This document shows, one piece after another, positions 7,632-15,800 of a DNA stretch of 64,000 bases. The stretch comes from a virus: positions 1 through 64,000 of IMG/VR virus record IMGVR_UViG_3300037258_000374. The stretch is one strand, 5' to 3'. A program made the position numbers and the translations under genes. The notes beneath the pieces are model-generated. The model was not told the DNA's origin. It did not search any database and saw only the letters and a program-made list of their open reading frames with translations. Numbering within the stretch: position 1 is the stretch's first letter; every line of letters begins with the position of its first letter.

Positions 7632-9053
7632 TCAAGCGGCATCATCAGCGAGAGCTGAGCCGTGGACTCGGTCCCAGAGGATGACGAAGGCGACCGCCGC
7701 CGCGTGCGAGACGACGCCGTTGCCGAGTAGGTGGAGTTCGTCTGCATAGGCACTGTCGACCATCCCGAAGGCAATCCCATCATCCATCCCACGAACGCAG
7801 GGCTCAGGCGCGCGGCTCCACTCCCAGTGCTCTCGCCCGAGTTCGGCGATGCGCCCGATCTTTTCGATGGTGTGTCGAGACCACGTACCGCCACATCCGT
7901 CAGCGTTGCGCCCGCGTTGCGTCCGCTCTCCGGAGTCCAGTTGCCCGCGGTCCCGCTCGCTCGCGCGTCCTGCGCCGTAGGCGTCGGTAACGTCCCGCGA
8001 TTCCGCAGTCGGTTGATAGCCTCCGGCAGCGTCGGGCCTTCCTTCCCGTCGCGCTCTGGGATCGACTGCGCTCCTTTGGTCGCGTCCGATGCGCGCGGCG
8101 TCGGCAGTCGCGTCGCTGCCGATAGCAGCGTCAGCGGCTGGACGCCGGCTTCCGTCGTGCGGTCGTGACCGCTCCGATGTACGTTCGGCTTCGTCGTTGG
8201 CGTCGGTAGCAGCGCCTGCGCGATCGCCGCAGCCAGCGTCGGGTGCTCGTTCGGCTTGCGACGTGCCTCGGCCTCCGTCACTCGCCGCTTCGAATCGGTC
8301 GCGGTCGGCGTCGGCAAGAGTCCGCGCCGAGCTGCTGTCACGAGACTTAGTCGGGCGGCGCTTGGACGCTCGCGCTCCCCTCCGATCCCGTTGATCCCGT
8401 TCTGGCTGGAGCCGTACTGCGAGGCGCTCGGCGTCGGCAGCAAACAGGAAGAGACGATCTCGGAGGTGCGGGGCACCGACGGCTGCAGCGGAAACACAGT
8501 CCCAGCTCGCAGCCCACCCGCGCGCGCCCAGGTCCCGGAGGATCGCCTCGAACGCTCGGCCTCGATTAATGCTGAGGAGTCCGGGGACGTTTTCGAAGAA
8601 GAGCCACGGCGCGCCGGTTTCGATTGTGATCCGCCAGACGTCGGGCCAGAGCCATCGCGCGTCATCGACCCCGAGCCGTTTGCCTGCGACCGAAGCGCCT
8701 TGGCAAGGGAATCCGGCAGCGACGAGATCCACTCGGTCGCGATACGCCGTGCCATCGAAGGATTCCAGATCGTCGAAGATAGGGGCCATATCCAGGGCAC
8801 CTTCGACCATTCGACTTGCGAGGACGGCAGCTGCATAGGCTTGCCGCTCGACAGCACCCACAAGTCGAATTCCGGGCACAGCGAGAGCGATGGCTCGTTC
8901 GAGACCGCCATATCCGGCGCAGAGGGAGAGGACAGTCCGGGGACAAAGAGCAGCATCGATCACCGACCGCGAGGCTACCGTTCCCGTCTGACGCTCACGG
9001 CACAGCCGCCACAACCTCGGCGGCGAGCGGCCCCATCTGCCACTCGGTACCAC
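7632..9053 (-). CDS. DNA cytosine-C5 methyltransferase
   Basis: Transfers methyl from S-adenosylmethionine to cytosine C5. With the GTG at 9053 it has 473 residues: motif I LCAGYGGLE (about 44-52), catalytic GFPCQ (114-118), ENVPG (154-158), the RDRLFLFA motif VIII region, and a C-terminal LLGNGVVSHAAAVAF. Between VIII and IX lies a long Asp/Ala/Arg-rich target-recognition region with repeated ADAxR-like segments. An in-frame GTG at 8963 just before the first motif is an alternative start. Probably protects phage DNA from restriction. The recognition region is also open and family-like in a second frame (see findings). Confidence 0.9.
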   Translation of the reverse strand: MVPSGRWGRSPPRLWRLCRERQTGTVASRSVIDAALCPRTVLSLCAGYGGLERAIALAVPGIRLVGAVERQAYAAAVLASRMVEGALDMAPIFDDLESFDGTAYRDRVDLVAAGFPCQGASVAGKRLGVDDARWLWPDVWRITIETGAPWLFFENVPGLLSINRGRAFEAILRDLGARGWAASWDCVSAAAVGAPHLRDRLFLFAADAERLAVRLQPERDQRDRRGARASKRRPTKSRDSSSARTLADADRDRFEAASDGGRGTSQAERAPDAGCGDRAGAATDANDEAERTSERSRPHDGSRRPAADAAIGSDATADAARIGRDQRSAVDPRARREGRPDAAGGYQPTAESRDVTDAYGAGRASERDRGQLDSGERTQRGRNADGCGGTWSRHTIEKIGRIAELGREHWEWSRAPEPCVRGMDDGIAFGMVDSAYADELHLLGNGVVSHAAAVAFVILWDRVHGSALADDAA

Positions 9054-9145
9054 CGCTCAGCGCTCCAGCGGCGCTCTGCGATGTACATGCGGCGTGCCTT
9101 GATCAGGCTGCCATTCGCACGGCTCAAATGCTCAGCGAACGGCAT
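8975..9145 (-). CDS. Possible small ORF before the methyltransferase
   Basis: 56 codons starting MPFAEHLSRAN, overlapping the end of the 9434 gene by 14 nt. It is basic and rich in Arg, Trp and Tyr. It would fit only if the methyltransferase starts at 8963. No ribosome binding site is visible. Confidence 0.3.
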   Translation of the reverse strand: MPFAEHLSRANGSLIKARRMYIAERRWSAERWYRVADGAARRRGCGGCAVSVRRER

Positions 9146-9434
9146 GCCCGAGGCCGAGCGGCGTGATCCTGTAGGTGCCCGGCTTGACCTTGCGGACGAG
9201 CTTCTCGCGGACGAGTCGACGCATCCCATTGCGCGACGCAAGGCTCGCGAGCCACGCGGTGCGCGAGTCGGGGCTCACCGTCTGAGCGTACTTCCATCCC
9301 TTCTTGTTCGGCGCCTTGACGCGGCGACGGAAGACATCCACCAGGCCCTTGAGGGTGAACGTTGGCTTTTCGCTCGCGTGCTTGATGATGATGCGCTCGT
9401 TGTCGTTGAGGACGATCTTCGCCTGGGTCTTCAT
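9132..9434 (-). CDS. Winged-helix-like DNA-binding protein
   Basis: 100 residues beginning MKTQAKIVLND. A GGAG lies 6 nt before the start at 9434. The order of helices, with MRRLVREKLVRKVKPGTYRITPLG resembling a recognition helix and beta wing, suggests a winged-helix fold. Role unknown; possibly a regulator of this modification block. Confidence 0.6.
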   Translation of the reverse strand: MKTQAKIVLNDNERIIIKHASEKPTFTLKGLVDVFRRRVKAPNKKGWKYAQTVSPDSRTAWLASLASRNGMRRLVREKLVRKVKPGTYRITPLGLGHAVR

Positions 9435-9501
9435 GATCAGCTCCTGGCCATGTTCTGGCCTGCTGATCTTGTACCGTTCCGCCGAGCTCGGCGCAAGCGG
9501 G

Positions 9502-11259
9502 CTAGTTCTCCTCGTGATCATCGGCGGTCTCGATGGTGCGCGGGTCGTCGATGATCGTGCGGATGCGCTCGCTGGCGATCTGGTGGTGCTTGGGCAGCAG
9601 CTCCCAGCCGATGAATCGACAGCCCTCGACCAACGCCGCGAGCGCTGTGGTCCCGCTGCCGGCGAATGGATCCAGCACTCGACCGCCCGGTGGCGTCACG
9701 AGTCGGATCAGCCAGCGCATGAGAGCGATCGGCTTCTTGGTCGGATGGATGTTGCGGCGACCGCTCGTGCGGCCCGCGCCGGCGCGCGGATTGTTCAGTC
9801 CGGCCGAGCCTTCCGCGCGTCCGCCCGTGAGCTCGCCTGGCGTCGCGACCGGCAGCGCATCGAGTCCGGCCTCGGTCTCCGCGACCGATGGCTTCGGGCA
9901 GTAGAAGTACAGCGCTGGATTCTCGATGTCGTTGATCTCGACGCCGGGCCCGACGGCCAGGTGAGCGGGCCAACGCCCAACCGCTGTGGTTCCGTCTCCT
10001 TTGCCGCGCATGCCGAGCTGATAGACCTCGTCGCCATCCGGGGAACCACCACTCGGACCGTTGAATCGCTCCTCGTCGCCGATGCGGCATGCGCCGAGAT
10101 TGATTCCGCCGGTCCCATATTTCAGTGCGTTCTCGGTGACGGTGCCCTCGCATGGCTTGCGGACGAGCCACCAGTCCTCGAGCGCTGGCTTTAGGGCTGT
10201 GCCCCATCCTTCCAAGGCGGCGGCGGTAGTAATCGGTTCGTTGCTTCTGAGTTCGCCGCTGTGGCCCAGCCCGTATGTGGTCTCGTCATCGCGTCGATCT
10301 TTTGCCTCCGATATCACTGGGCGCTCTTCGCCGAGCTTCTTGTCCACGGCCTTGGCGATATCCAGCGACTTCGGAAAGCCGCTCAAAAACAGATGGCCGA
10401 CGCGATCGCGAATCTCGAAGCCAGCGTCCTCGAGCGCCGTGGCGGTCCAGTGAGATGTGCGCGGCAGCGCCCACACGAGCGCGTGCGCCCCTGGCTTCAT
10501 CACGCGGAATGCTTCGGTCATGATCTCGCGCAGCCATGCGATCCACTTGTCGCGCCCTCCCTTGTCGCTGTCCCACTCGCGACCCATGAAGCTAATCCCG
10601 GCCGGCGGATCCGTGACCATCGCGTCGATGCTGCTCGCGTCGAGCTCGCGCATCCCGAGAAGGCAATCGCCCAGGTGGAGCGTCCAGTCGTCGTGCGTCA
10701 TCTGCTCGGGCGGCCGCACCTTGTGACCGCCGATCGTGCGCGTGTGGCCTCCGACATCGATCTCGCGGCCGTCTCCGCCTTCGTCGTCATCGTCCAGTCC
10801 GAGCTGGAGCAGCTCTTCGAGTTCGTCGTGCTCGATGCCGATGCCTTCGAAGCTGGCGCCAGCATCCTGGAGTTCCCGCAGGAAATCGCCGACGTTGTCG
10901 GCCCATCCGGCGCGCATTGTGTTCGCGTTGTCGGCGACAAGGTAGGCGTCTCGCTCGACCTCGTTCTCGAATTCGATGCCGCGCAGCACGGGAACCAGCC
11001 ACTCTCCACGCTCGTTGATGCCGATGCCCATCGGGACGGCGACTCTGGCCGCGCGCATCGACTCTAACGCTTCGCAGCGGCCATGTCCGGCGACGAGGAT
11101 CTGCGTGCCCTCGTCGATCGTCGGCGGCGCGACGAATCCCCAGCGCTTGATCGAAGCAACGAGATCAGGGATCGAATGCTCCTTCGGATTCTTCTTGTGT
11201 CGCATCTCGAGCAGGCTCGGCAGCGGCATCATCTCGGTCGTGATCGCAACTCGCTTCAT
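9502..11259 (-). CDS. ParB-domain/DNA methyltransferase fusion
   Basis: 585 residues. The first ~140 form a ParB/Srx-like domain (AGHGRCEA at 57-64). The rest is a beta-class amino-methyltransferase with catalytic TDPPAG at 216-221 in place of the commoner DPPY, and the SAM-binding DPFAGSGTT near the C-terminus; order IV then I marks the beta class. It would methylate adenine N6 or cytosine N4. The ATG at 11259 lies 6 nt after TAGATT, so it has its own leaderless promoter inside the truncated gene upstream. Confidence 0.88.
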   Translation of the reverse strand: MKRVAITTEMMPLPSLLEMRHKKNPKEHSIPDLVASIKRWGFVAPPTIDEGTQILVAGHGRCEALESMRAARVAVPMGIGINERGEWLVPVLRGIEFENEVERDAYLVADNANTMRAGWADNVGDFLRELQDAGASFEGIGIEHDELEELLQLGLDDDDEGGDGREIDVGGHTRTIGGHKVRPPEQMTHDDWTLHLGDCLLGMRELDASSIDAMVTDPPAGISFMGREWDSDKGGRDKWIAWLREIMTEAFRVMKPGAHALVWALPRTSHWTATALEDAGFEIRDRVGHLFLSGFPKSLDIAKAVDKKLGEERPVISEAKDRRDDETTYGLGHSGELRSNEPITTAAALEGWGTALKPALEDWWLVRKPCEGTVTENALKYGTGGINLGACRIGDEERFNGPSGGSPDGDEVYQLGMRGKGDGTTAVGRWPAHLAVGPGVEINDIENPALYFYCPKPSVAETEAGLDALPVATPGELTGGRAEGSAGLNNPRAGAGRTSGRRNIHPTKKPIALMRWLIRLVTPPGGRVLDPFAGSGTTALAALVEGCRFIGWELLPKHHQIASERIRTIIDDPRTIETADDHEEN

Positions 11260-11584
11260 CGGTAGAATCTACGCTGGTTTTTAGCTCGGGCGGCAGCTGG
11301 TTCGCCTGCGTCATCGCGCCGCCATCGAAGTCCCATCCGGTGCCGCCGATCCAGACGCCTGGATAGAGCTGCTGCGCGCGCCGGCCGAGCGGCTTGCTCG
11401 ACTCGAAGATCATCGAGCCGTAGACGCGGCCCCACCCGGGATCGCCGAGCTCGGGCTCTAGCGATTTCATATTTCCGGCGTTGCGGAGCACGACGCGATC
11501 GCCGGCAGCTCGATGCCACGCCGCGAGCTTCATCAGCGCGAGGTTCGGCATCTTGCCGTCGAAGCGGAGGAGCAGAACGTTCAC
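11165..11584 (-). CDS. Truncated radical-SAM/B12-type protein
   Basis: 139 residues from a GTG at 11584. The first ~98 (VNVLLLRFDGKMPNLALMK ... YGSMIFESSKPLGRR ... GGTGWDFDGG) look like the N-terminal cobalamin-type domain of a phage radical-SAM protein. The radical-SAM core, with its CxxxCxxC, is missing. After LPPELK the frame runs into low-complexity acidic sequence antiphase to the next gene. Best read as a gene whose 3' part was replaced by the methyltransferase. Confidence 0.6.
   Translation of the reverse strand: MNVLLLRFDGKMPNLALMKLAAWHRAAGDRVVLRNAGNMKSLEPELGDPGWGRVYGSMIFESSKPLGRRAQQLYPGVWIGGTGWDFDGGAMTQANQLPPELKTSVDSTDEASCDHDRDDAAAEPARDATQEESEGAFDP
11266..11271 (-). promoter_or_regulatory. 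TAGATT -10 box
   Basis: TAGATT with a 6-nt spacer to the ATG at 11259, located inside the 3' part of the upstream truncated gene. Confidence 0.5.
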
Positions 11585-11877
11585 GGGAGAGCCCGAGCAG
11601 CCTTCGCGCTGAGATAGATGCCGTGGGCGACGCACCACTCTTCGTGCTCGGACTCGGTCTCCGCCTTCACGATCGGCCAGAGACAGAGGCAGCTTCCGGC
11701 CATGCCCTGGATGAGCGCTCGCGCGCGGAACGCCTCATCGCGCTGCGCGCGTGTGCCGCTCTGCGTGTGCAGCGACGCTCGCTCCTTCAGCACCTCGCGC
11801 ATCGGCCTTTGCTCGAGTTCGGCGGACTCCGTGTACGCGACATCTTCGACGTTCCGTTTTACGCGCTCGTCGCTCAC
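11581..11877 (-). CDS. Hypothetical protein
   Basis: 98 residues. The GTG at 11877 overlaps the upstream stop (GTGA). Charged helical N-terminus, then a Cys/Trp-containing segment (GSCLCLWPIV) and a final amphipathic helix. No family recognised. Confidence 0.65.
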   Translation of the reverse strand: MSDERVKRNVEDVAYTESAELEQRPMREVLKERASLHTQSGTRAQRDEAFRARALIQGMAGSCLCLWPIVKAETESEHEEWCVAHGIYLSAKAARALP

Positions 11878-12920
11878 TGCGCGCCGCCGGCATCGAACAG
11901 CGCGTTGTCGGCGAGCAGTCCGGCGCGTCCTTCGTCGATGACGTAGTCGAGGTTCACCAGCTTGCGCATCGCCGCCGATGTCGGTCCGCTGTCGGAATAC
12001 CCGGCGCGCGCGCGGATCTCTTCGCGCGTCAGCGACTGCGGCCACGCATCGCAGATCACCGTGAGCATATTCTTCTCTGCGGTGTTCAGCCTGGATCCCG
12101 ACAGCAGCATTGCGCGGAGGGCGTCTCCCTTGGGAAGCGGCGTGAACGGCCCGAGCGCCTGGAGGCCGGCGTTCGTCACAATGAGTAACTCTCGCTCCTT
12201 GATGGCCCAGCCGTTGGTGACGAGCGCGCGGATCGCGGCCGAAGTGGGGCCGCTGTCGGCGTAGCCGGTCGCGATGCGGAGCTTCTTGAGCGTCAGGCCC
12301 TCCGGGCGCTCGGCAAGCGCGGTCAACATCGACCGCTGGATGCGAGGTATCGCCCCGTCCGTCCGCGGCTTGGATTCGCGCCACGTCACGGTTCCATCGC
12401 CGTTATCGACGAGCGCGACCTTGCGCATGCGCATCGGCGCCCCCGTCGGCGGCGGCATCTTGATCAGCGTCGACTGCGATGGCATCGGCGGTAGCTGCGT
12501 GAGCGCGGTCGGCCGCGTCATCTTGACGAGGATCGCCATGATGGTGCGGTCGGTCTCGGCGCGGATGCCTTCGACGCGCTTGAGAACCGCCTCGGCGTCG
12601 GCGCCGAGCTGGCTGGAGACATCCTGCAGCCGCTCGATCATCTTGTCGGCGCGCTTCGGATCGAGCTGGACGATCTTCGCAGGCTTTGGTTGCTTCGTGG
12701 TCAGCGCGGCCGACGCACGTGCGGCTAGCTGCTTCTCGAGGTCGATGACGCGCGCCCGGAGCGCCCTCGGATCGTTTGCCTTCATCTGTTCGACCGTGGC
12801 GGCGATCGTTTTGCCAAGCCGAGCGATATCGACCTGGGCCAGAACCTTGGGCGCGAACGCACGCTCGCCGGCCTTCGGTCGACCTGGCCGAGGACGTTCT
12901 TCGATAGCACCTGCGGGCAC
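11874..12920 (-). CDS. Detached C-terminal half of ATPase: tandem winged helices
   Basis: 348 residues. A coiled coil (about 30-75) and two tandem winged-helix repeats are visible; each contains a near-identical GYADSGPTSAA / GYSDSGPTSAA segment. This arrangement is typical of the C-terminus of phage HerA/FtsK-like ATP-binding proteins. It starts inside the 3' end of the ATPase gene in another frame, where about 70-80 residues of the usual protein appear to be missing. The two ORFs are therefore probably one gene broken by a deletion with frame change. Confidence 0.7.
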   Translation of the reverse strand: MPAGAIEERPRPGRPKAGERAFAPKVLAQVDIARLGKTIAATVEQMKANDPRALRARVIDLEKQLAARASAALTTKQPKPAKIVQLDPKRADKMIERLQDVSSQLGADAEAVLKRVEGIRAETDRTIMAILVKMTRPTALTQLPPMPSQSTLIKMPPPTGAPMRMRKVALVDNGDGTVTWRESKPRTDGAIPRIQRSMLTALAERPEGLTLKKLRIATGYADSGPTSAAIRALVTNGWAIKERELLIVTNAGLQALGPFTPLPKGDALRAMLLSGSRLNTAEKNMLTVICDAWPQSLTREEIRARAGYSDSGPTSAAMRKLVNLDYVIDEGRAGLLADNALFDAGGAQ

Positions 12921-13462
12921 TGCGTGATCAGCGTGCAGCCGATGCCGCGCTGGCGACCACGGCGCACGATGTCTTCGGCGGCTCCGAGCGTGCGGGCTTC
13001 CTCTCCGAACGGCCGCTGCGGCGCGACTGTGTCGGCCTCGTCGATGAACAAGTGCAGCACGTCGCGGTTACGGCGGTACAGCGTCTCGAGGAACGCCGCC
13101 ATGAACCGCAGCGCCTCGCCCTTACGGAACGCCGACAGGTCAACGATCGCCGAGAAGTGCTCTGTCGCGATCGCATCGGCGATCACCTCTCCAGCGGTTG
13201 GCTCGAGCGGCACGTCGCCATGCTCGCCACCGAGGACCGCGATCGGATAGCCCGCCGATTTACCATCCGCTGATGAACGAAGCCCATGCCAAGCGCCTAC
13301 CGGGTCGACGACCACAATCTGCTGTCCAGCGTCGAGCAGTTCCTCGGCCTCGACACTAGCGGTGTAGCTCTTGCCACTGCCCTTTTTGGCGAGGATCGCC
13401 TGCGTCCATGTGACGAAGCCTATCGGCAGCGAGAACGTCGGAGAGATTTTCAGCTTCTTCAT
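12782..13462 (-). CDS. HerA/FtsK-like ATPase, truncated
   Basis: 226 residues. Walker A is AKKGSGKSY (25-33) and Walker B LHLFIDEAD (136-144). A sensor-like region RRGRQRGIGCTLITQ (167-181) runs up to QVLSKNVLGQV (184-194), after which the sequence changes to Arg/Pro-rich shadow. Phage relatives continue for another ~250 residues, present here in the next ORF in a different frame. The start overlaps the upstream stop (ATGA). Likely an ATP-driven DNA translocase when intact. Confidence 0.75.
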   Translation of the reverse strand: MKKLKISPTFSLPIGFVTWTQAILAKKGSGKSYTASVEAEELLDAGQQIVVVDPVGAWHGLRSSADGKSAGYPIAVLGGEHGDVPLEPTAGEVIADAIATEHFSAIVDLSAFRKGEALRFMAAFLETLYRRNRDVLHLFIDEADTVAPQRPFGEEARTLGAAEDIVRRGRQRGIGCTLITQCPQVLSKNVLGQVDRRPASVRSRPRFWPRSISLGLAKRSPPRSNR

Positions 13463-13788
13463 GATGGTTGCTTGTGCTCCACGATCAGCGTTGAAAGCTT
13501 GGTGCGCGAGAAGTCGTATTGGATGCGGATCGGCGGCTCCCCGCGCAGCGCGGCCGATTGGTCGAGCGAGCATGTCACGGTGAGCGCCATCATCTCGGCA
13601 TGCTTGGTGACGCCGAGCTTGCTCCACATCCCGAGACCGACCTGGACAAGGACCGCCGAGCGAATCATCAGCGCGAGCCGGCGCAGTGCGCTGTCATCGG
13701 CCTCGATGCCTTCGAGCTTGGATACTGCTGCGCGATGCGCGATGTCGATCAGTCGAGTCGCCTCGACGTTGGTCTGGAACTCACGCAT
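13459..13788 (-). CDS. Hypothetical protein upstream of the ATPase
   Basis: 109 residues, mixed alpha/beta, overlapping its neighbours by 4 and 8 nt. No motif recognised. The tight coupling suggests it works with the ATPase or recombination genes. Confidence 0.7.
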   Translation of the reverse strand: MREFQTNVEATRLIDIAHRAAVSKLEGIEADDSALRRLALMIRSAVLVQVGLGMWSKLGVTKHAEMMALTVTCSLDQSAALRGEPPIRIQYDFSRTKLSTLIVEHKQPS

Positions 13789-14032
13789 CGGCAGCCTTTC
13801 TGCTCATCGCTGCGTGAAGATCCGCGATCAAGCCGGCCGCGCCCTCGCCGCACTGGCATTCGTTGACGTGCTGGCCGATGAACGAGAGCTGCATCAGCCG
13901 AGCGTGCGCCGGCCACTTGTCCATGATGGCGGCGATGCCGGAGAAAAACTGCGCCTGCTCGTCGTCGGTCATCGCGCAGAACGACATCGCGAGTTCGGCT
14001 GGAGATAGCTGGACATCGACCGTGACCTTCAT
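13781..14032 (-). CDS. Small hypothetical protein
   Basis: 83 residues beginning MKVTVDVQLSP, with GAAGG 9 nt upstream of the start. Helical with a Cys pair (NECQCGEG) in the C-terminal third. It overlaps the DUF5131 gene by 4 nt. Function unknown. Confidence 0.65.
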   Translation of the reverse strand: MKVTVDVQLSPAELAMSFCAMTDDEQAQFFSGIAAIMDKWPAHARLMQLSFIGQHVNECQCGEGAAGLIADLHAAMSRKAADA

Positions 14033-15132
14033 GCCGCCGCCTTCGGGAACGCCGCGTGCTGGACGCCGTCGAGATACGGCAGCTCGATGACACCGCCGCT
14101 CTTGCGTTTGGAGCCGTCGCCGGCCCCGAGTGGAACGCCGACTCCATCTTCGGGTCCCTCGACGGTGCAACCGCACGAGTACACCGCCGTGTCATGGGAC
14201 ACGACGTACGCTTTCACCGGCCGTCCGCACGGCCTGTCGCCGTTCGGGTTGTCGGAGTCGCCGCATCTGCCGAGGTCGGTCTCTTGCGCCTGTTTTAGGA
14301 AGTACGGCACGCCAGCCGCCGCGCACTGATCGCGGATCGATCGCAGCCATTCGACGTTGCACGGCCGCGCTCCAGGTCCGCTCTCGCAGCCGGCGATTAC
14401 CCAGTCGACGCCGCAGCAGTGGTCGCTCGTAAGCCAATCTAGGCCGTCCTCGTGGAGCGTCACCGGACCGAGCAGCGGCTCACAACTCAGGAACCGCACC
14501 GCGGCCGGTGTCAGCAGTAGCTCCGGGATGCGCTCGTCGGCCGCTTCCTGATTCTCGACGCTGACGCCTAACCACAGATTCTCCAGCGGCCAACTCGAGC
14601 AGGTGTCTTCGGTCCCCTCGCAGTGCTTGAGCCACGCATCGCCAGTCATGCCGGCCTTCGACGCGAGGTGATTCAGATAGGTCGCATCGTAGAGCGCCGG
14701 AGATGTACGCGTCACGATGCCGTCGCTGGCAGCCCACTCGAACCACTCGCGCATCCGCTTCGCGCGCTTGGTCAACATCTGGTACGTGTGCTGCGGCGTC
14801 GCGGCCATCACGCCGAAGACCGCGGCGATCTGCTCGTTGGAATAGCCCTCGTGGAACATGTCGGTCATCGAGTTGACGAACACCGTGCTCGGCTGTCGCC
14901 ATCGCATAGGCTCGCCGAGCTTGTGCGGAGCGAGCCGGACCGTGCCGTTCCACTTGCCCGTGCGCAAGTTGATGAGGCCCTGCGACCAGCCGCTCTCCGC
15001 GAACCGCGCGGCAAGGCGTTCGGCATAACACGCCTGGCACCCCGCGCTCACGCGCGAGCAGCCCTGGCCCGGGTTCCACGAGCGACCGACGGTGCCGGGG
15101 CGATGCGTCCAGCTGATCGAGGTCTCACCCAT
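14029..15132 (-). CDS. DUF5131 (phage Gp37/Gp68) protein
   Basis: 367 residues. The hallmark N-terminus ISWTHRPG ... WNPGQGC is followed by a CxxxxxGCxxCYAE cysteine triad (GCQACYAER), then FVNSMTDMFHE, MLTKRAKRM, LGVSVENQ and a late VIAGCESGPGARPC. These match the Gp37/Gp68 family, whose cysteines resemble a radical-SAM/Fe-S site; the biochemical role is unestablished. Common in phages near recombination and modification genes. Confidence 0.85.
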   Translation of the reverse strand: MGETSISWTHRPGTVGRSWNPGQGCSRVSAGCQACYAERLAARFAESGWSQGLINLRTGKWNGTVRLAPHKLGEPMRWRQPSTVFVNSMTDMFHEGYSNEQIAAVFGVMAATPQHTYQMLTKRAKRMREWFEWAASDGIVTRTSPALYDATYLNHLASKAGMTGDAWLKHCEGTEDTCSSWPLENLWLGVSVENQEAADERIPELLLTPAAVRFLSCEPLLGPVTLHEDGLDWLTSDHCCGVDWVIAGCESGPGARPCNVEWLRSIRDQCAAAGVPYFLKQAQETDLGRCGDSDNPNGDRPCGRPVKAYVVSHDTAVYSCGCTVEGPEDGVGVPLGAGDGSKRKSGGVIELPYLDGVQHAAFPKAAA

Positions 15133-15790
15133 CGGAGCCGTCTCCTGGAATCGGCATCACGATCGGCGTCGGCAGCTCCTGGCGCCTGGGGACTGGCTGC
15201 GGGATCGGCCCCATGATCAGACGCTCCGGCAACAGCTTGAGCCGCTCGTCGAATGAGCGCTGGCCAACCTCGTCGATCACGCGTCTTAGATCGTCGATGT
15301 CGCTGTTCTCGTTGCACAGCGCGACTGCGGCTGCAGCAACCGGATGGTCGGCGCCGAGCTGGGCGAGCAGCTCGCGGATCCACTCCGCCTGCGCCTTGAG
15401 CACGCGCCCCATCTTCGCCATGTCGGGCACGAGATGAGCCGGCAGCCCAGGCGGCGGCGGAATCGGAACACCGCTAGCGGTGCCGATGCCCATCGAGCTG
15501 CCGGCGTCTTCCGACACGCGCCGCGGACCCGACCTCGGCCCACGGTCGCGCACGGCATCCTCGAGATTCTCGATCTTCGTGATCGCGTGCTCGATGTTCC
15601 AACGCGTGCGCTTGACCTCTTCGGCGAGCTTGCTGTCCTTTAGCCATTCGCGACGTCGCCATCGCAACTCCGACGCCATCGCTGCGATCTCATCGGAGTC
15701 GGAGTCGGCATCGTGCGCCACGGCCGATGCTTCGATCTGCACGAGTCGATCGTCGCTGAGGTGACCAGATTCTGCCTTGGATTTGCTCAT
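15125..15790 (-). CDS. Hypothetical coiled-coil protein
   Basis: 221 residues from MSKSKAESGH; GAGGTGA lies about 5 nt before this third in-frame ATG. It has an N-terminal coiled coil, a Pro/Gly linker near 110-120, a helical domain and a Pro-rich tail. Lies between the DUF5131 gene and the putative recombination pair; function unknown. Confidence 0.65.
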   Translation of the reverse strand: MSKSKAESGHLSDDRLVQIEASAVAHDADSDSDEIAAMASELRWRRREWLKDSKLAEEVKRTRWNIEHAITKIENLEDAVRDRGPRSGPRRVSEDAGSSMGIGTASGVPIPPPPGLPAHLVPDMAKMGRVLKAQAEWIRELLAQLGADHPVAAAAVALCNENSDIDDLRRVIDEVGQRSFDERLKLLPERLIMGPIPQPVPRRQELPTPIVMPIPGDGSDG

Positions 15791-15800
15791 GGTCATCACC

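Noticed and set aside
7613-8956. A 447-codon open frame overlapping the cytosine methyltransferase
   Set aside because: It lacks the SAM-binding and PCQ motifs, which are all in the other frame. It is treated as a shadow with evolutionary interest, not as a gene.
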